This document shows, piece by piece, positions 23,402 to 32,704 of a stretch of DNA of 42,506 bases. Source of the stretch: Fibrobacter sp. (GTDB taxonomy: Bacteria; Fibrobacterota; Fibrobacteria; Fibrobacterales; Fibrobacteraceae); assembly GCA_024399065.1 (NCBI GenBank), contig JAKSIB010000030.1:1-42506 (forward strand), given 5' to 3'. Under the pieces are notes generated by a model, which was not told where the DNA came from, did not search any database, and worked only from the letters and a program-made list of their open reading frames with translations. The position numbers and the translations under genes are program-made. Positions within the stretch are counted from its first letter, which is position 1; every line of letters begins with the position of its first letter.

Positions 23402-24187
23402 TTGATTAGAACGATGAACAAAATTGCGGAAAGTCTGGGTAAGTTTATCCGGAAGTTCCTGCATACCGTCATCAATTATCTGCTATTCGTATGGCAGATG
23501 TTCAAGAGCATTCCTGGTGCCTTCAGCAATTTCCATACAACCGTTGAACAGATGCAGCACGTGGGTGTCACTAGTATTCCCGTGGTGTTGGCTGCATCCC
23601 TTGCAACGGGTGCAATCATGTCCTGGCAGCTGGCTTACCAGTTCGCAGACATGATTCCCTTGATGTTTGTAGGCATGGCCGTTGGTAAGTCCGTGATGGT
23701 GGAACTCTGCCCCATCCTTACTGCCATGGTGCTTGCCGGACGTATCGGAGCCTCCATGTGCTCTGAACTTGGTACCATGGCTGTGACAGAGCAGCTTGAT
23801 GCGTACAAAGTATTAGGTCTTAGTCCACATAAGTTCTTGCTCGCACCAAGACTTATCGCTACCGTCATCATGCTCCCGACCCTCACGGTTATCAGTATTT
23901 TCGTGGGTATCCTAGGTGGCTACGCTGTGGCCGCCCTCTATAAGGACGTGTCTTTCTCCGTATTCTTCTACGGTGTCCGCATGTTCTACGCAAACTGGGA
24001 TTTGGCTGTGGGTCTGATCAAGGCATTTGTCTACGGTTACTTTATCGCTAGCTACGCTTGCTTCTTTGGTTTCAACACCACCAGTGGTGCAGAAGGCGTC
24101 GGTAAGAGTACAAAGTCCACCGTGGTGGCCGGTATGACCAGCATTTTGATTGGCGGTTTCGTTCTCTCCAAGCTGCTCCTTCTTTAA
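23402..24187 (+). CDS. mlaE: MlaE-family ABC transporter permease
   Basis: Inner-membrane permease of the Mla/TTG2 lipid-transport system, which moves phospholipids between the inner and outer membranes. At 261 aa it shows the family features: hydrophobic segments throughout, the motif GIRAG-like ALGRIGASMCSELGTM (about residues 115-130) and the C-terminal helix pair ending at the membrane. TTG at 23402 has AAGGAT at good spacing; the ATG at 23414 lacks a ribosome site, so TTG is preferred. The stop overlaps the dciA start (TAATG). The ATPase MlaF and substrate-binding MlaD are not in the window. Confidence 0.9.
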   Translation: MIRTMNKIAESLGKFIRKFLHTVINYLLFVWQMFKSIPGAFSNFHTTVEQMQHVGVTSIPVVLAASLATGAIMSWQLAYQFADMIPLMFVGMAVGKSVMVELCPILTAMVLAGRIGASMCSELGTMAVTEQLDAYKVLGLSPHKFLLAPRLIATVIMLPTLTVISIFVGILGGYAVAALYKDVSFSVFFYGVRMFYANWDLAVGLIKAFVYGYFIASYACFFGFNTTSGAEGVGKSTKSTVVAGMTSILIGGFVLSKLLLL

Positions 24188-24513
24188 TGGAAAATTTCGA
24201 GAATAAAAGACGCAAAAAGAACGTCTGTGGGGGCGACCTCACGGATATCAGCGTGCTTTTGAAAATGGTTCTGGACAAGAACAATATTTCAGAAGATTTG
24301 ACCTTCAAAGCCATTTGCGAAGGCTTTGAAAACATCGTGGGAACCTTGCTTTTACCCCACGTAAAACCGGTCAAAATGGACAAGAATATTTTGGTGCTAA
24401 AAGCCGCCAATTCCGCATGGAAACAAGAGTTATTCCTGCAAAAAAAAGCTATTATTGACAAGTGTAATTTAGTGTTGGGCAAGCCAGCAGTAAGGGATGT
24501 CCGACTCATTTGA
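24187..24513 (+). CDS. dciA: DciA-like protein (DUF721)
   Basis: DciA-type proteins help load the replicative helicase DnaB where DnaC or DnaI is absent. At 108 aa it has the DUF721 core: the helix ISVLLKMVLDK, a Val/Leu beta strand (ILVLKAANSAWKQELFLQKKAIIDKCN, about 67-93) with the W-x-QEL motif, and a short C-terminal strand (VRDVRLI). It lies directly before gyrB, the common position for dciA near recF/gyrB. The start overlaps the mlaE stop. Confidence 0.8.
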   Translation: MENFENKRRKKNVCGGDLTDISVLLKMVLDKNNISEDLTFKAICEGFENIVGTLLLPHVKPVKMDKNILVLKAANSAWKQELFLQKKAIIDKCNLVLGKPAVRDVRLI

Positions 24514-24526
24514 GTAAGGTTAAAAG

Positions 24527-26473
24527 ATGGCAGAAAACGTAGAAGAAGAAAAGAAGAACGAAGACTATAGTGGTTCCAGCATTACCGTTTTGGAAGGTCT
24601 GGAAGCGGTCCGCGTTCGCCCTGCAATGTACATCGGTTCTACCGACATCCGCGGTTTGCACCACCTCGTATGGGAAGTGGTTGACAACTCCGTCGACGAA
24701 GCATTGGCTGGTTTCTGCAACCATATCGAAATTTCCATTTTGCCGGGCAACGGCATTCGCGTCACCGATAACGGCCGCGGCATTCCGACTGATATCCACC
24801 CCAAGGAAAAGGTGGGCACTCTTGAAGTCGTCATGACCAAGCTCCATGCCGGTGGTAAGTTCGACAGCAATTCCTACAAGGTTTCTGCAGGTCTCCATGG
24901 CGTGGGCGTCAGCTGCGTTAACGCACTTTCTACCAAGCTTGTCGCCACTGTACGCCGCAACGGCAAAATTGTGACCCAGACTTTCAGCAAGGGCATTCCT
25001 TGCGGTCCCCAGCAGGAAATCGGCACCTGTGCTGCAGATGATCACGGAACTACCATTGAGTTCTATCCGGACGATACCATCTTCAGCGAAACCGTCTACG
25101 TCTACGACACTCTCGCAACCCGTTTCCGCGAACTGGCTTTCTTGATGAGCGGCCTTCGTCTTTCCCTTACTGACGAACGCGAAGAAGCTGGCGAAGAAAA
25201 GCCTTCTGAAACCTTCTGCTTCCCGGGTGGCGTTTCCGAATTCGTCCGCTACGTGGACGAACATCGTACCCCGTTGTTCAACGAACCCATCCACTTGGTA
25301 TTGCCCGATGGTCAGTATCCTCTTGAAGTGGCTATGTGGTACAACGACGGCTACCAGGAAAACTTCTTTAGCTTTGTGAACAACGTGAACACCTATGACG
25401 GTGGTACCCACGTTACAGGTTTCAAGACCGCTCTTACCCGCGTGATCAGCAAGTTCGCACAGGACATGCCCAAGGGCAAGAAGGACATCAACATTACAGC
25501 TGACGATATCCGTGAAGGTCTTACCGCTGTTATCGCCATCAAGGTTTCTCAGCCTCAGTTCGAAGGCCAGACCAAGCGTAAGCTGGGCAACTCCGAAATC
25601 GCAAGCTATGTGGCTTCTGCATTCGGTGCAAAGCTGGATGAATACTTCCAGGAAAATCCGGCTGCAGTGAAGGTCATTCTGGACAAGGTCTACTTCGCAG
25701 CTCAGGCTCGTGAAGCTGCCCACAAGGCTCGTACCCTCGCTCGCCGCAAGAACGTTCTGGAAAGCGGCGGCCTTCCGGGCAAGTTGGCCGACTGTAGTAG
25801 CCGCGACCCGAAGGAATGCGAAATGTTCATCGTGGAAGGTGACTCTGCAGGTGGTTCTGCAAAGCAGGGCCGTAAGCGTGAATTCCAGGCTATCCTTCCC
25901 CTCCGTGGTAAGATTCTTAACGTTGAAAAGGCAAGCCTCCACCGCGTGCTTGATACCGAAGAAATCCAGAACCTGGTGAACGCCATCGGTTGCGGTCTCG
26001 GTACCGAATGCAAACTTGAAAAGCTCCGCTACAACAAGATCGTCATCATGACCGATGCTGATGTGGACGGTTCTCATATTCAGACTTTGCTCTTGACTTT
26101 CTTCTTCCGCTACATGCGCCCGCTTATCGATGAAGGCCACGTGTACCTGGCAATGCCTCCTCTGTACAAGTTGAAGGTGGGCCTCAAGGAACGCTACCTG
26201 TTCGATGAAAAGGAAAAGGAAATCGCCATGGCCGAACTGGAAGACAAGAAGAACGTAACTATCACACGATTCAAAGGTCTTGGCGAAATGTCCCCGGAAC
26301 AGCTGTTCGAAACCACCATGGATCCGGAAAAGCGATTCCTCAAGCAGTGCTATGTGGAAGACGCCGTTGTCGCAGACCAGATCTTCAGCATGCTCATGGG
26401 TGAAGATGTGGAACCTCGTCGTAAGTTCATCGAGACCAACGCTTACAAGGTCTTGAACGATCTGGATATCTAA
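24527..26473 (+). CDS. gyrB: DNA gyrase subunit B
   Basis: ATPase subunit of DNA gyrase, which introduces negative supercoils with GyrA. At 648 aa: GHKL ATPase domain (about 20-230; VWEVVDNSVDEALAG, then DNGRGIP and the GLHGVGVSCVNALS lid), transducer (about 235-405), Toprim domain with EGDSAGGSAKQGR (about 440-453) and DADVDGSHI (about 514-522), and the C-terminal tail RFKGLGEMSPEQL. It is full length, without insert. gyrA is absent from the window. It is followed by the polyprenyl synthase 2 nt after its stop. Confidence 0.97.
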   Translation: MAENVEEEKKNEDYSGSSITVLEGLEAVRVRPAMYIGSTDIRGLHHLVWEVVDNSVDEALAGFCNHIEISILPGNGIRVTDNGRGIPTDIHPKEKVGTLEVVMTKLHAGGKFDSNSYKVSAGLHGVGVSCVNALSTKLVATVRRNGKIVTQTFSKGIPCGPQQEIGTCAADDHGTTIEFYPDDTIFSETVYVYDTLATRFRELAFLMSGLRLSLTDEREEAGEEKPSETFCFPGGVSEFVRYVDEHRTPLFNEPIHLVLPDGQYPLEVAMWYNDGYQENFFSFVNNVNTYDGGTHVTGFKTALTRVISKFAQDMPKGKKDINITADDIREGLTAVIAIKVSQPQFEGQTKRKLGNSEIASYVASAFGAKLDEYFQENPAAVKVILDKVYFAAQAREAAHKARTLARRKNVLESGGLPGKLADCSSRDPKECEMFIVEGDSAGGSAKQGRKREFQAILPLRGKILNVEKASLHRVLDTEEIQNLVNAIGCGLGTECKLEKLRYNKIVIMTDADVDGSHIQTLLLTFFFRYMRPLIDEGHVYLAMPPLYKLKVGLKERYLFDEKEKEIAMAELEDKKNVTITRFKGLGEMSPEQLFETTMDPEKRFLKQCYVEDAVVADQIFSMLMGEDVEPRRKFIETNAYKVLNDLDI

Positions 26474-26475
26474 TT

Positions 26476-27480
26476 ATGATTCCCAACAAGGACGACTTTC
26501 AATCTGTACTGAACCAGGCCCGCGACCTCGTTGAAGACCATCTCCAGCTGACCGAACAGGTCATTATGGACGTGGCCAAGAACGCTCCTGCAGGTATTGC
26601 AGAACGCTTGGAATCTCTGTTCCTGCGTAAAGGTAAGCGCATCCGTTCCACCCTGCTTTGCCTGATTGCAAAGAGCGGCGAAAAGCAGCCCGACGCGTCC
26701 CGCGTTGCCCATGCCTGCGCCGGCGTTGAATTGCTGCACTTGGCAAGTCTCGTACACGACGATATTATTGACGGAACAGATATCCGCCGCGGCCAGAAGA
26801 CTGCCCATAAGGAATGGGGAACTCAGGTTGCCGTTCTTATCGGCGACTACGTTTTAAGCCAGGCCATGCGTTGCGTGATTAACGAAGAATCCCGCGACGT
26901 GCCGGTAGCCCTTTCTGACGCTGCAGACAAACTTATCGCTGGCGAAATCCTGGAGCTGGACCACTCCGGCGACATGAACTTGTCTTTTGAAAAGTATGAC
27001 GAAATCATCGACGGCAAGACCGCCGCATTGATCGATGCCGCAGCACGCATCGGTGGTGTGCTGGCAGGTTTCGACAAGGAACAGGCCGACCGTTGCGCCC
27101 AGATGGGCAGCCACTTCGGCATTGCATTCCAGATTGTGGACGACCTGCTGGACTACGGCTTTGGTAGCAAGAACCTGGACAAGGCCAAGTTTACCGACCT
27201 GAGCAACGGCTTGATCACCCTTCCCCTCCTCTACTACTTTGACGCCTGCAACACCGAAGAACGAGCCGAAATGGAAGGCTTGATTGCTAAGGCTTCTGAA
27301 GCTGGCGTACCCGAAAAGATCATCGACCTGATGAACTCCAAGGATGCTTTCAAGAAGGCTAAGGCAAACGCCCAGGAACACTTGGAAAAGGCCCTGGAAA
27401 TTGCCCAGAGCTTGCCTGCTGGCAAGTTTACCGACGAAATCGTGGCTATGTTCGCTTCTATGAGCGATCGTGGTAATTAA
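26476..27480 (+). CDS. ispB: polyprenyl diphosphate synthase (IspB type)
   Basis: Makes long-chain polyprenyl diphosphate from IPP, for quinone side chains. At 334 aa it has both Asp-rich motifs: HDDIIDGTDIRRG (first, about residues 94-106) and FQIVDDLLDYG (second, about 217-227), plus the conserved KGKRIRS near the N-terminus that binds IPP. Chain length cannot be read from sequence. It begins 2 nt after the gyrB stop and shares a terminator with corA on the other strand. Confidence 0.9.
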   Translation: MIPNKDDFQSVLNQARDLVEDHLQLTEQVIMDVAKNAPAGIAERLESLFLRKGKRIRSTLLCLIAKSGEKQPDASRVAHACAGVELLHLASLVHDDIIDGTDIRRGQKTAHKEWGTQVAVLIGDYVLSQAMRCVINEESRDVPVALSDAADKLIAGEILELDHSGDMNLSFEKYDEIIDGKTAALIDAAARIGGVLAGFDKEQADRCAQMGSHFGIAFQIVDDLLDYGFGSKNLDKAKFTDLSNGLITLPLLYYFDACNTEERAEMEGLIAKASEAGVPEKIIDLMNSKDAFKKAKANAQEHLEKALEIAQSLPAGKFTDEIVAMFASMSDRGN

Positions 27481-27502
27481 TGCTGCAGCAGTGCCACTAA
27501 TT

Positions 27503-27532
27503 AAAAAGTCTCGGTTTTCGCCGAGACTTTTT
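27503..27532. terminator. bidirectional terminator between ispB and corA
   Basis: AAAAAGTCTCGG pairs with CCGAGACTTTTT around TTTTCG; both strands get a T tract. Confidence 0.9.
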
Positions 27533-27554
27533 CTTTTTCGCATAAAGTATCAGA

Positions 27555-28490
27555 TTACTTTCTCTTGCCCCAGATTGCCATGAAGACAAGCACGGAGAGG
27601 AAGCAGACCGCGATAATAATCCAGAAGGCCAGTTCGCTACCGCCGGAGGCGTCACCGTTCATGCCGAAGGGCAGACGCACATTCATGCCGAACAAGCTAG
27701 CGAAGAACGTCGGGAGGGAAATAGAAATGGTCACGATGGTCAAGTTCTTCATCAGCGTATTCACGTTGTTGCTGATGACGCTTGCACGGGCATCCATCAT
27801 GGACGTCAAAATGTTTGCGTAGATTTCAGCTTGCTGGAGGCTCTGACGGTTTTCAATGACGATATCGTCCAGCAGTTCACGTTCGGCCTCGGACCAGTTC
27901 ATGCTGCGGCCAATCTGCAGTTTCTTGAGCAGGGTGTCGTTACTGTTCAACGCACTGACGTAGTAGATCAAGCCCTTGTTCAAGCTAAACATGGAAAGCA
28001 GGTACTTGTTTTCCATAGCGGTGCGGAGCTTCTGTTCCAATTCATCGTTGATGCGATTGATGATCTTCAAGTGTTCGTTGAAGTGGAAGATTGCGTAGTT
28101 CAGCACGCGGAGCACGAAGGTGTTCAAGCTATCGATTTTGGAGAAACGCTTTTCATCAAGGATAGGAAACTCAGAGTCGGTCAGCAGCAGAACCCAGTCT
28201 TTAAAGATAAAGATACCGAAGGATTCCACACGGAACTGGAAGTTGTCGCTGGCAGAATAGTTCTTGGGCTTCTTAAACACGATGGTGGTAAAGTCGTCAT
28301 CGTATTCAATTCGGGAAAGTTCGTCCGAGTCGAATGCGGACGCAATGGTATGCTCAGTTATTTCGTATTCCTTAACCAGGACGCTTCGTTGTTCCTGGCT
28401 AAGAGAACCCATCATGACGATATCGGCTACGTCTTCGTTCTGGGCACTAGCGAGGCGCCCTGATTCGATTTTATAGTACTTCTTGAGCAT
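27555..28490 (-). CDS. corA: CorA-family magnesium/divalent cation channel
   Basis: A pentameric inner-membrane Mg2+/Co2+ channel. At 311 aa: an N-terminal cytoplasmic alpha/beta domain, long helices (about 130-245), and two C-terminal transmembrane helices (about 253-273 and 287-306). The signature GMN is in LFGMNVRLPFGMN, where the first GMN follows the first helix. The start at 28490 has GGGGGCTCT upstream and is preferred to the Met at 28517. A TATATT box lies about 26 nt upstream of the ATG, preceded by heptad repeats and no -35. Confidence 0.9.
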   Translation of the reverse strand: MLKKYYKIESGRLASAQNEDVADIVMMGSLSQEQRSVLVKEYEITEHTIASAFDSDELSRIEYDDDFTTIVFKKPKNYSASDNFQFRVESFGIFIFKDWVLLLTDSEFPILDEKRFSKIDSLNTFVLRVLNYAIFHFNEHLKIINRINDELEQKLRTAMENKYLLSMFSLNKGLIYYVSALNSNDTLLKKLQIGRSMNWSEAERELLDDIVIENRQSLQQAEIYANILTSMMDARASVISNNVNTLMKNLTIVTISISLPTFFASLFGMNVRLPFGMNGDASGGSELAFWIIIAVCFLSVLVFMAIWGKRK

Positions 28491-28516
28491 AGAGCCCCCT
28501 TGATCGAACGGGGACA

Positions 28517-28522
28517 AATATA
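28517..28522 (-). promoter_or_regulatory. -10 box of corA
   Basis: TATATT on the minus strand, 26 nt before the ATG. No -35 match; the heptads at 28531-28558 cover that place. Confidence 0.5.
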
Positions 28523-28530
28523 GGAAATAG

Positions 28531-28558
28531 ACGAGAGACGAAAGACGAGAGACGAGAG
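28531..28558 (-). repeat. four CTCTCGT heptads upstream of the corA promoter
   Basis: On the minus strand CTCTCGT, CTCTCGT, CTTTCGT and CTCTCGT run end to end and stop 8 nt before the corA TATATT box. Same heptad, copy number and position as upstream of the carboxyltransferase gene (12410-12437). Confidence 0.85.
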
Positions 28559-28577
28559 AAAAGTACCTTTTTCAAAC

Positions 28578-28611
28578 AAAAAAAAGTCCCAGCTTTAGGC
28601 TGGAACTTTTT
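28578..28611 (-). terminator. terminator of secDF
   Basis: On the minus strand AGTTCCAGC pairs with GCTGGGACT (9 bp, one G-U) around a five-base loop, followed by eight T. Confidence 0.85.
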
Positions 28612-28642
28612 CAATAGAGAACCTGTGGTTTTCTACAATCTG

Positions 28643-31273
28643 TTATACACCGCCCTTGAAGCGCTTGGAGTACCAGAGCACGAAGGGAGAGCAGACGCAA
28701 ACGGAAGAGTAGGTACCGATCAGCACACCGAAGACCATCACGAGACCGAAGTCACGGATAGAGGAACCGCCCATAATAGCGAGAACCAAGCAGACGAACA
28801 AGGTCGTAAGAGAGGTAATCACGGTACGGCTGAAGCACTGATTGATAGAGCTATTCAAGGTCTTGTCGAAACCGGAGGTTCCGTAGATTGCAGTGTTTTC
28901 ACGAACGCGGTCGAACACCACGATGGTATCGTTAACGGAGTAACCGATCATGGTGAGGAGAGATGCGATCAATGCACCATCGAAGGAGAGACCGAAGATG
29001 GAGATGAAACCCAAGGTAATGATGGAGTCGTGGATAAGGCCAACGACAGCACCGATACCGAAACCAAGACCCAGCTTACCGAATCGGAACCAGACGTAGA
29101 GACCGATGGCGAGCCATGCCAAGATGATAGCGAGGATTGCATCGTTACGGAGTTCCTTACCGATGGTCGGACCAACGCTGTCCTTAGCAACAATTTCAAC
29201 CTTCTGGTTTGCAGCTTCGAAGGCCTGAGCCATCTTAGCTTCGAACTGAGTATCGTCAGAAGACTTCATGCTGATCTGGTAGGAGTTAGCAGAAGTACCA
29301 CCCAAGGAACGAACCTTAGCACCGCTAATGCCTGCAGCAGAGAGAGCCTTGTTCAAGTCAGTTTCGTGCTTGCCGTCGTCCTGGTACTGGACAGTGTAAA
29401 CCTGACCACCAGTGAAGTCAATGCTGAAGTCGAAGCCCTTGATTGCGATGGAAGCAATGCTTGCCACGATGAGGACGAGGGACAGAACCTTGAACTTACC
29501 GCGGTTCGGAATGATAGCGAGATTTGCGTTGTTGAGAGCCTTGAAGCCGCCACCAATGGAAAGGGTGGTCGCATCACGCTTAGCAAGCTTGAAGTCGAAC
29601 ACGGCGCGGGTAACGGTAAGAGCGCAGAACAAGGAAGTGATAATACCGATCATCAAGGTAAGACCGAAACCCTTCACGGAGCCGGTACCAATCTTGTACA
29701 AAATAAGTGCGGTAAGAACGGTGGTCAAGTTAGAGTCGAAGATTGCGCTGAATGCACGTTCGTAACCCTTAGCCACAGCTGCGCGAGCAGTGAGGCCAGC
29801 CTTGATTTCTTCACGGATACGTTCGTAAATAATGACGTTAGCGTCGAGAGACATACCAAGCACGAGGATGAAGCCTGCAATACCCGGGAGAGTCAAAGTT
29901 GCGTTGAACACGGACATCACTGCTGCAGTGACCAAGGTATTGATGATCATACCGAGGCTAGCAATGAAACCACCGAGGCGATAGTAACCGACCATGAAGA
30001 CCAAGCAGAGGACGAGACCGACAGCGCCGGAACCGAAGCCCTGAACAATGTTTTCTTCACCGAGGGTTGCACCGACGCTACGAGATTCGATGATCTGCAT
30101 CGGAGCCTTGAGAGCACCAGCGCGGAGCACGACAGCAAGGCGGTTTGCTTCCTTCATGTCGTCGAGGCCGGTAATCTGAGCTTCACCGTTCGGGATACGT
30201 TCGTTAATACGCGGAGCAGAAATAACCTGGTTGTCAAGAACGATAGCCATCTGCTTGCCAACGTTTGCAGCGGTAACAGCAGAGAACTTCTTAGGGCCGA
30301 TGCCGCCGAACTTCAGGCGAACAGCAACTTCACCAGCGCTCATACCATCGGAAACACGGTGCGGACGAGCGTCAACAACATCATCACCACCCATTTCAGC
30401 ACGACGCTTCAGGAGGTAAAGGCGCTTAGCCTTGATCTTGGAATCACGCTGGACAGGTTCGAGACCGCTACCGAATGCGAAAGCAACATCACGGGGAATG
30501 AGCTTCTGGACGCCTTCGGTTTCGAGGAGCTTCTTGACCTTTTCAACATTTTCTTCAGCGATGAAGCCACCGTTGCCGAAGTTCATGTAGTAAGCGGAGA
30601 GAGCTACGCCAACTTCGCTTGCCGGTTCAGCCTTGACTTCTGCAGCGGAATCCTTGGCGGGTTCAGCCTGAGCAGTCTGGGTTGCGCCACCGAGAAGTTC
30701 TTCGTCGGAGAGAGCCTTTGCAGTGTCCTTGGCAGGAGCAGCGGCAGCAGCAGCGGTATCGGTTGCCACAGAGTCGGTAGCAGCGATATCGGTGGTCTGA
30801 CGAGTCAGGTACTGGTCGATCAGCAAGACAATCTGCTGGAACTTATCAGATTCAGCAAGGATCTTGAATTCGAGCTTAGCGGTAGAACCGACGAGTTCCT
30901 TTGCAGTGGAGTCATCCACACCTGCCAGTTCAACCAAGATACGGTCGTCACCGCTGGGGGAAATCTGGGGTTCAGAAAGACCGAACTGGTCAACGCGGTT
31001 ACGGATAATTTCCAAGGATTCTTCCTGGATATCCTTCACATCTTCGTTCTTGAGGTTAGACTTGTCGATCTGAAGGGTAAGGCTAGTACCACCAGCCAAG
31101 TCCAAGCCGAAGTTGATGGACTGAGATCCCTTCTTCGGATTTTCCTTGAGGAAGGTTTTCTTAGCTTCGCCGGTCTTGGAGTGGACTTCGATAGAAGGCC
31201 AAACCGTGTAAGCGGAGAGGACAATGACGAGAAGAATGATAATTTCTCGCAAACCGAATTTGTTCTTGTTCAT
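28643..31273 (-). CDS. secDF: SecDF fusion, protein-export membrane protein
   Basis: SecD and SecF in one chain, driving late steps of Sec export with the proton gradient. At 876 aa: first transmembrane helix (about 10-26), SecD periplasmic domain P1 starting FGLDLAGGTSLTLQ (about 53-66) with an Ala/Thr/Asp-rich insert near 165-215, the SecD membrane block with DANVIIYERIREE, then the SecF half (about 590-876) with FDFSIDFTGGQVY and DTIVVFDRVREN. AAGGGA precedes the ATG. SecDF fusions are known in Bacteroidetes, Bacillus and others. Confidence 0.95.
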   Translation of the reverse strand: MNKNKFGLREIIILLVIVLSAYTVWPSIEVHSKTGEAKKTFLKENPKKGSQSINFGLDLAGGTSLTLQIDKSNLKNEDVKDIQEESLEIIRNRVDQFGLSEPQISPSGDDRILVELAGVDDSTAKELVGSTAKLEFKILAESDKFQQIVLLIDQYLTRQTTDIAATDSVATDTAAAAAAPAKDTAKALSDEELLGGATQTAQAEPAKDSAAEVKAEPASEVGVALSAYYMNFGNGGFIAEENVEKVKKLLETEGVQKLIPRDVAFAFGSGLEPVQRDSKIKAKRLYLLKRRAEMGGDDVVDARPHRVSDGMSAGEVAVRLKFGGIGPKKFSAVTAANVGKQMAIVLDNQVISAPRINERIPNGEAQITGLDDMKEANRLAVVLRAGALKAPMQIIESRSVGATLGEENIVQGFGSGAVGLVLCLVFMVGYYRLGGFIASLGMIINTLVTAAVMSVFNATLTLPGIAGFILVLGMSLDANVIIYERIREEIKAGLTARAAVAKGYERAFSAIFDSNLTTVLTALILYKIGTGSVKGFGLTLMIGIITSLFCALTVTRAVFDFKLAKRDATTLSIGGGFKALNNANLAIIPNRGKFKVLSLVLIVASIASIAIKGFDFSIDFTGGQVYTVQYQDDGKHETDLNKALSAAGISGAKVRSLGGTSANSYQISMKSSDDTQFEAKMAQAFEAANQKVEIVAKDSVGPTIGKELRNDAILAIILAWLAIGLYVWFRFGKLGLGFGIGAVVGLIHDSIITLGFISIFGLSFDGALIASLLTMIGYSVNDTIVVFDRVRENTAIYGTSGFDKTLNSSINQCFSRTVITSLTTLFVCLVLAIMGGSSIRDFGLVMVFGVLIGTYSSVCVCSPFVLWYSKRFKGGV

Positions 31274-31349
31274 TTGTAATCCCTTAATATTACGATCTCT
31301 TTGGCGACGGAACTCTCATTCCAGCCACCAAATCATAAGGCACTATTAT

Positions 31350-32648
31350 CTAGTTGGGCGCAAAGATAGTAAAATCGGGGGTAGAAGCGTGGACGTCAAG
31401 CTTCAAAGTCCTGCCATTCAAGGTGCGAACAATGGAAAAACCGTCAGAACGCTGTTCCACGGCAAAAGAGCCCGTCCTGAGGGCCGGTTCTGCGTTTCTA
31501 AGGGCTATCAGCTCCCGAACCCAGTGGTAAATCGGGCTCTTCTGGAGGTCCTTAAGCTTTTCCCAGGGGATGGTACGGCGGTTGTCGGGGTCCTTACCGC
31601 CTTTTAGGGCCAGTTCGTCGCCATAATAGACGCAGGGAGCGCCTGGCAGGAAGAACATTAGGGCGTAGGCAAGGCGCACGCGGGCCTCGTCGGAGCAGGG
31701 CTGATTCTGCAGGCGGCTCGTATCGTGACTGCCCAGCAGATTCATGGGGACGTCGCCACAAGGCAACTGCCCGAGGGAGCTATAGCGGAACTGCGGGAAG
31801 GCGCCCTTGAGGCGGTTGCAGAACTCTTCCGTAGAAATCGGGTTCTCGTCGAAGAGGTAGGCCATCACCGCCTTACGGAACACATAGTTCATGACGCCAT
31901 CGAACTGGTCGCCCTGAAGCCAACGGCTGGGCTCATCCCAAATCTCGCCAACGATGTACGCCTCCGGATTGATAGCCTTGACGCGTCGGCGGAATTCCTG
32001 CCAGAAACTGTCATCATCAATTTCATTGGGAACATCAAGGCGCCAGCCGTCAATACCGCGTTTCATCCAGAACTCGCCCACACTCATCAAGTATTCGCGA
32101 ACATCCGGATTGTTTGTATTGAACTTGGGAAGCGCAGGCATTCCCCACCAGCATTCATAATTGGGCTTGCGATCGTAGGCATGAAGAGGCCAGCCCTTCA
32201 CATGGAACCAGTCCACGTAAGGAGAATTCTTGCCCAGCTCCATCAAGCTATTGAACTGAAAGAAACCGCGGGAGCAATGATTGAACACTCCGTCAAGAAT
32301 CACGCGGAGTCCCAGCTTATGGGCCTTCTTGACCAAACGATCAAAATCAGCAAGGGTTCCAAGAACCGGATCGATTTCGAAGTAGTCCACCGTATGGTAG
32401 CGGTGGTTGGAATTGCTCTTAAAAATCGGGCAAAGGTAAATAGCGTTTACCCCAAGGCCAGCGATGTACTTTAGCTTGTCTTCAATACCCGCCAGGTTAC
32501 CGCCGAACATATTTTCGCGAGTGGGCTTGGAATCCCAATCCACAAACTTTCCCACGGCATTGTACCGAGGAGAACGGCAAAAGCGATCTGGAAAGATCTG
32601 GTAGAAAACCGCGTCCCTAACCCATTCTGGAGCAAATAATTTATTCAT
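31350..32648 (-). CDS. GH13 alpha-amylase family enzyme (cyclomaltodextrinase/neopullulanase type)
   Basis: Hydrolyses alpha-1,4 glucan links in maltodextrins. At 432 aa it is a compact GH13 barrel without the extra N-terminal domain of many cyclomaltodextrinases. Catalytic residues are visible: Asp nucleophile in GWRLDVPNEID, Glu acid/base in VGEIWDEPS, and transition-state Asp in LGSHDTSR; the DGVFNHCS motif also fits. No signal peptide, so it is cytoplasmic. AGAAGGA precedes the ATG. It follows malQ by 56 nt, with a hairpin in between, and the two probably work in maltodextrin breakdown. Confidence 0.9.
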   Translation of the reverse strand: MNKLFAPEWVRDAVFYQIFPDRFCRSPRYNAVGKFVDWDSKPTRENMFGGNLAGIEDKLKYIAGLGVNAIYLCPIFKSNSNHRYHTVDYFEIDPVLGTLADFDRLVKKAHKLGLRVILDGVFNHCSRGFFQFNSLMELGKNSPYVDWFHVKGWPLHAYDRKPNYECWWGMPALPKFNTNNPDVREYLMSVGEFWMKRGIDGWRLDVPNEIDDDSFWQEFRRRVKAINPEAYIVGEIWDEPSRWLQGDQFDGVMNYVFRKAVMAYLFDENPISTEEFCNRLKGAFPQFRYSSLGQLPCGDVPMNLLGSHDTSRLQNQPCSDEARVRLAYALMFFLPGAPCVYYGDELALKGGKDPDNRRTIPWEKLKDLQKSPIYHWVRELIALRNAEPALRTGSFAVEQRSDGFSIVRTLNGRTLKLDVHASTPDFTIFAPN

Positions 32649-32680
32649 AATTCCTTCTCGGATTTAGGGAACGGGGAGTT

Positions 32681-32697
32681 CGAGGGGTTTCCCCTCG
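32681..32697 (-). other. intercistronic hairpin between malQ and the amylase gene
   Basis: CGAGGGG and CCCCTCG are perfect 7-bp arms with a 3-nt loop and no T tract. This could stabilise or separate the two cistrons. Confidence 0.5.
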
Positions 32698-32704
32698 CAT
32701 CCTA

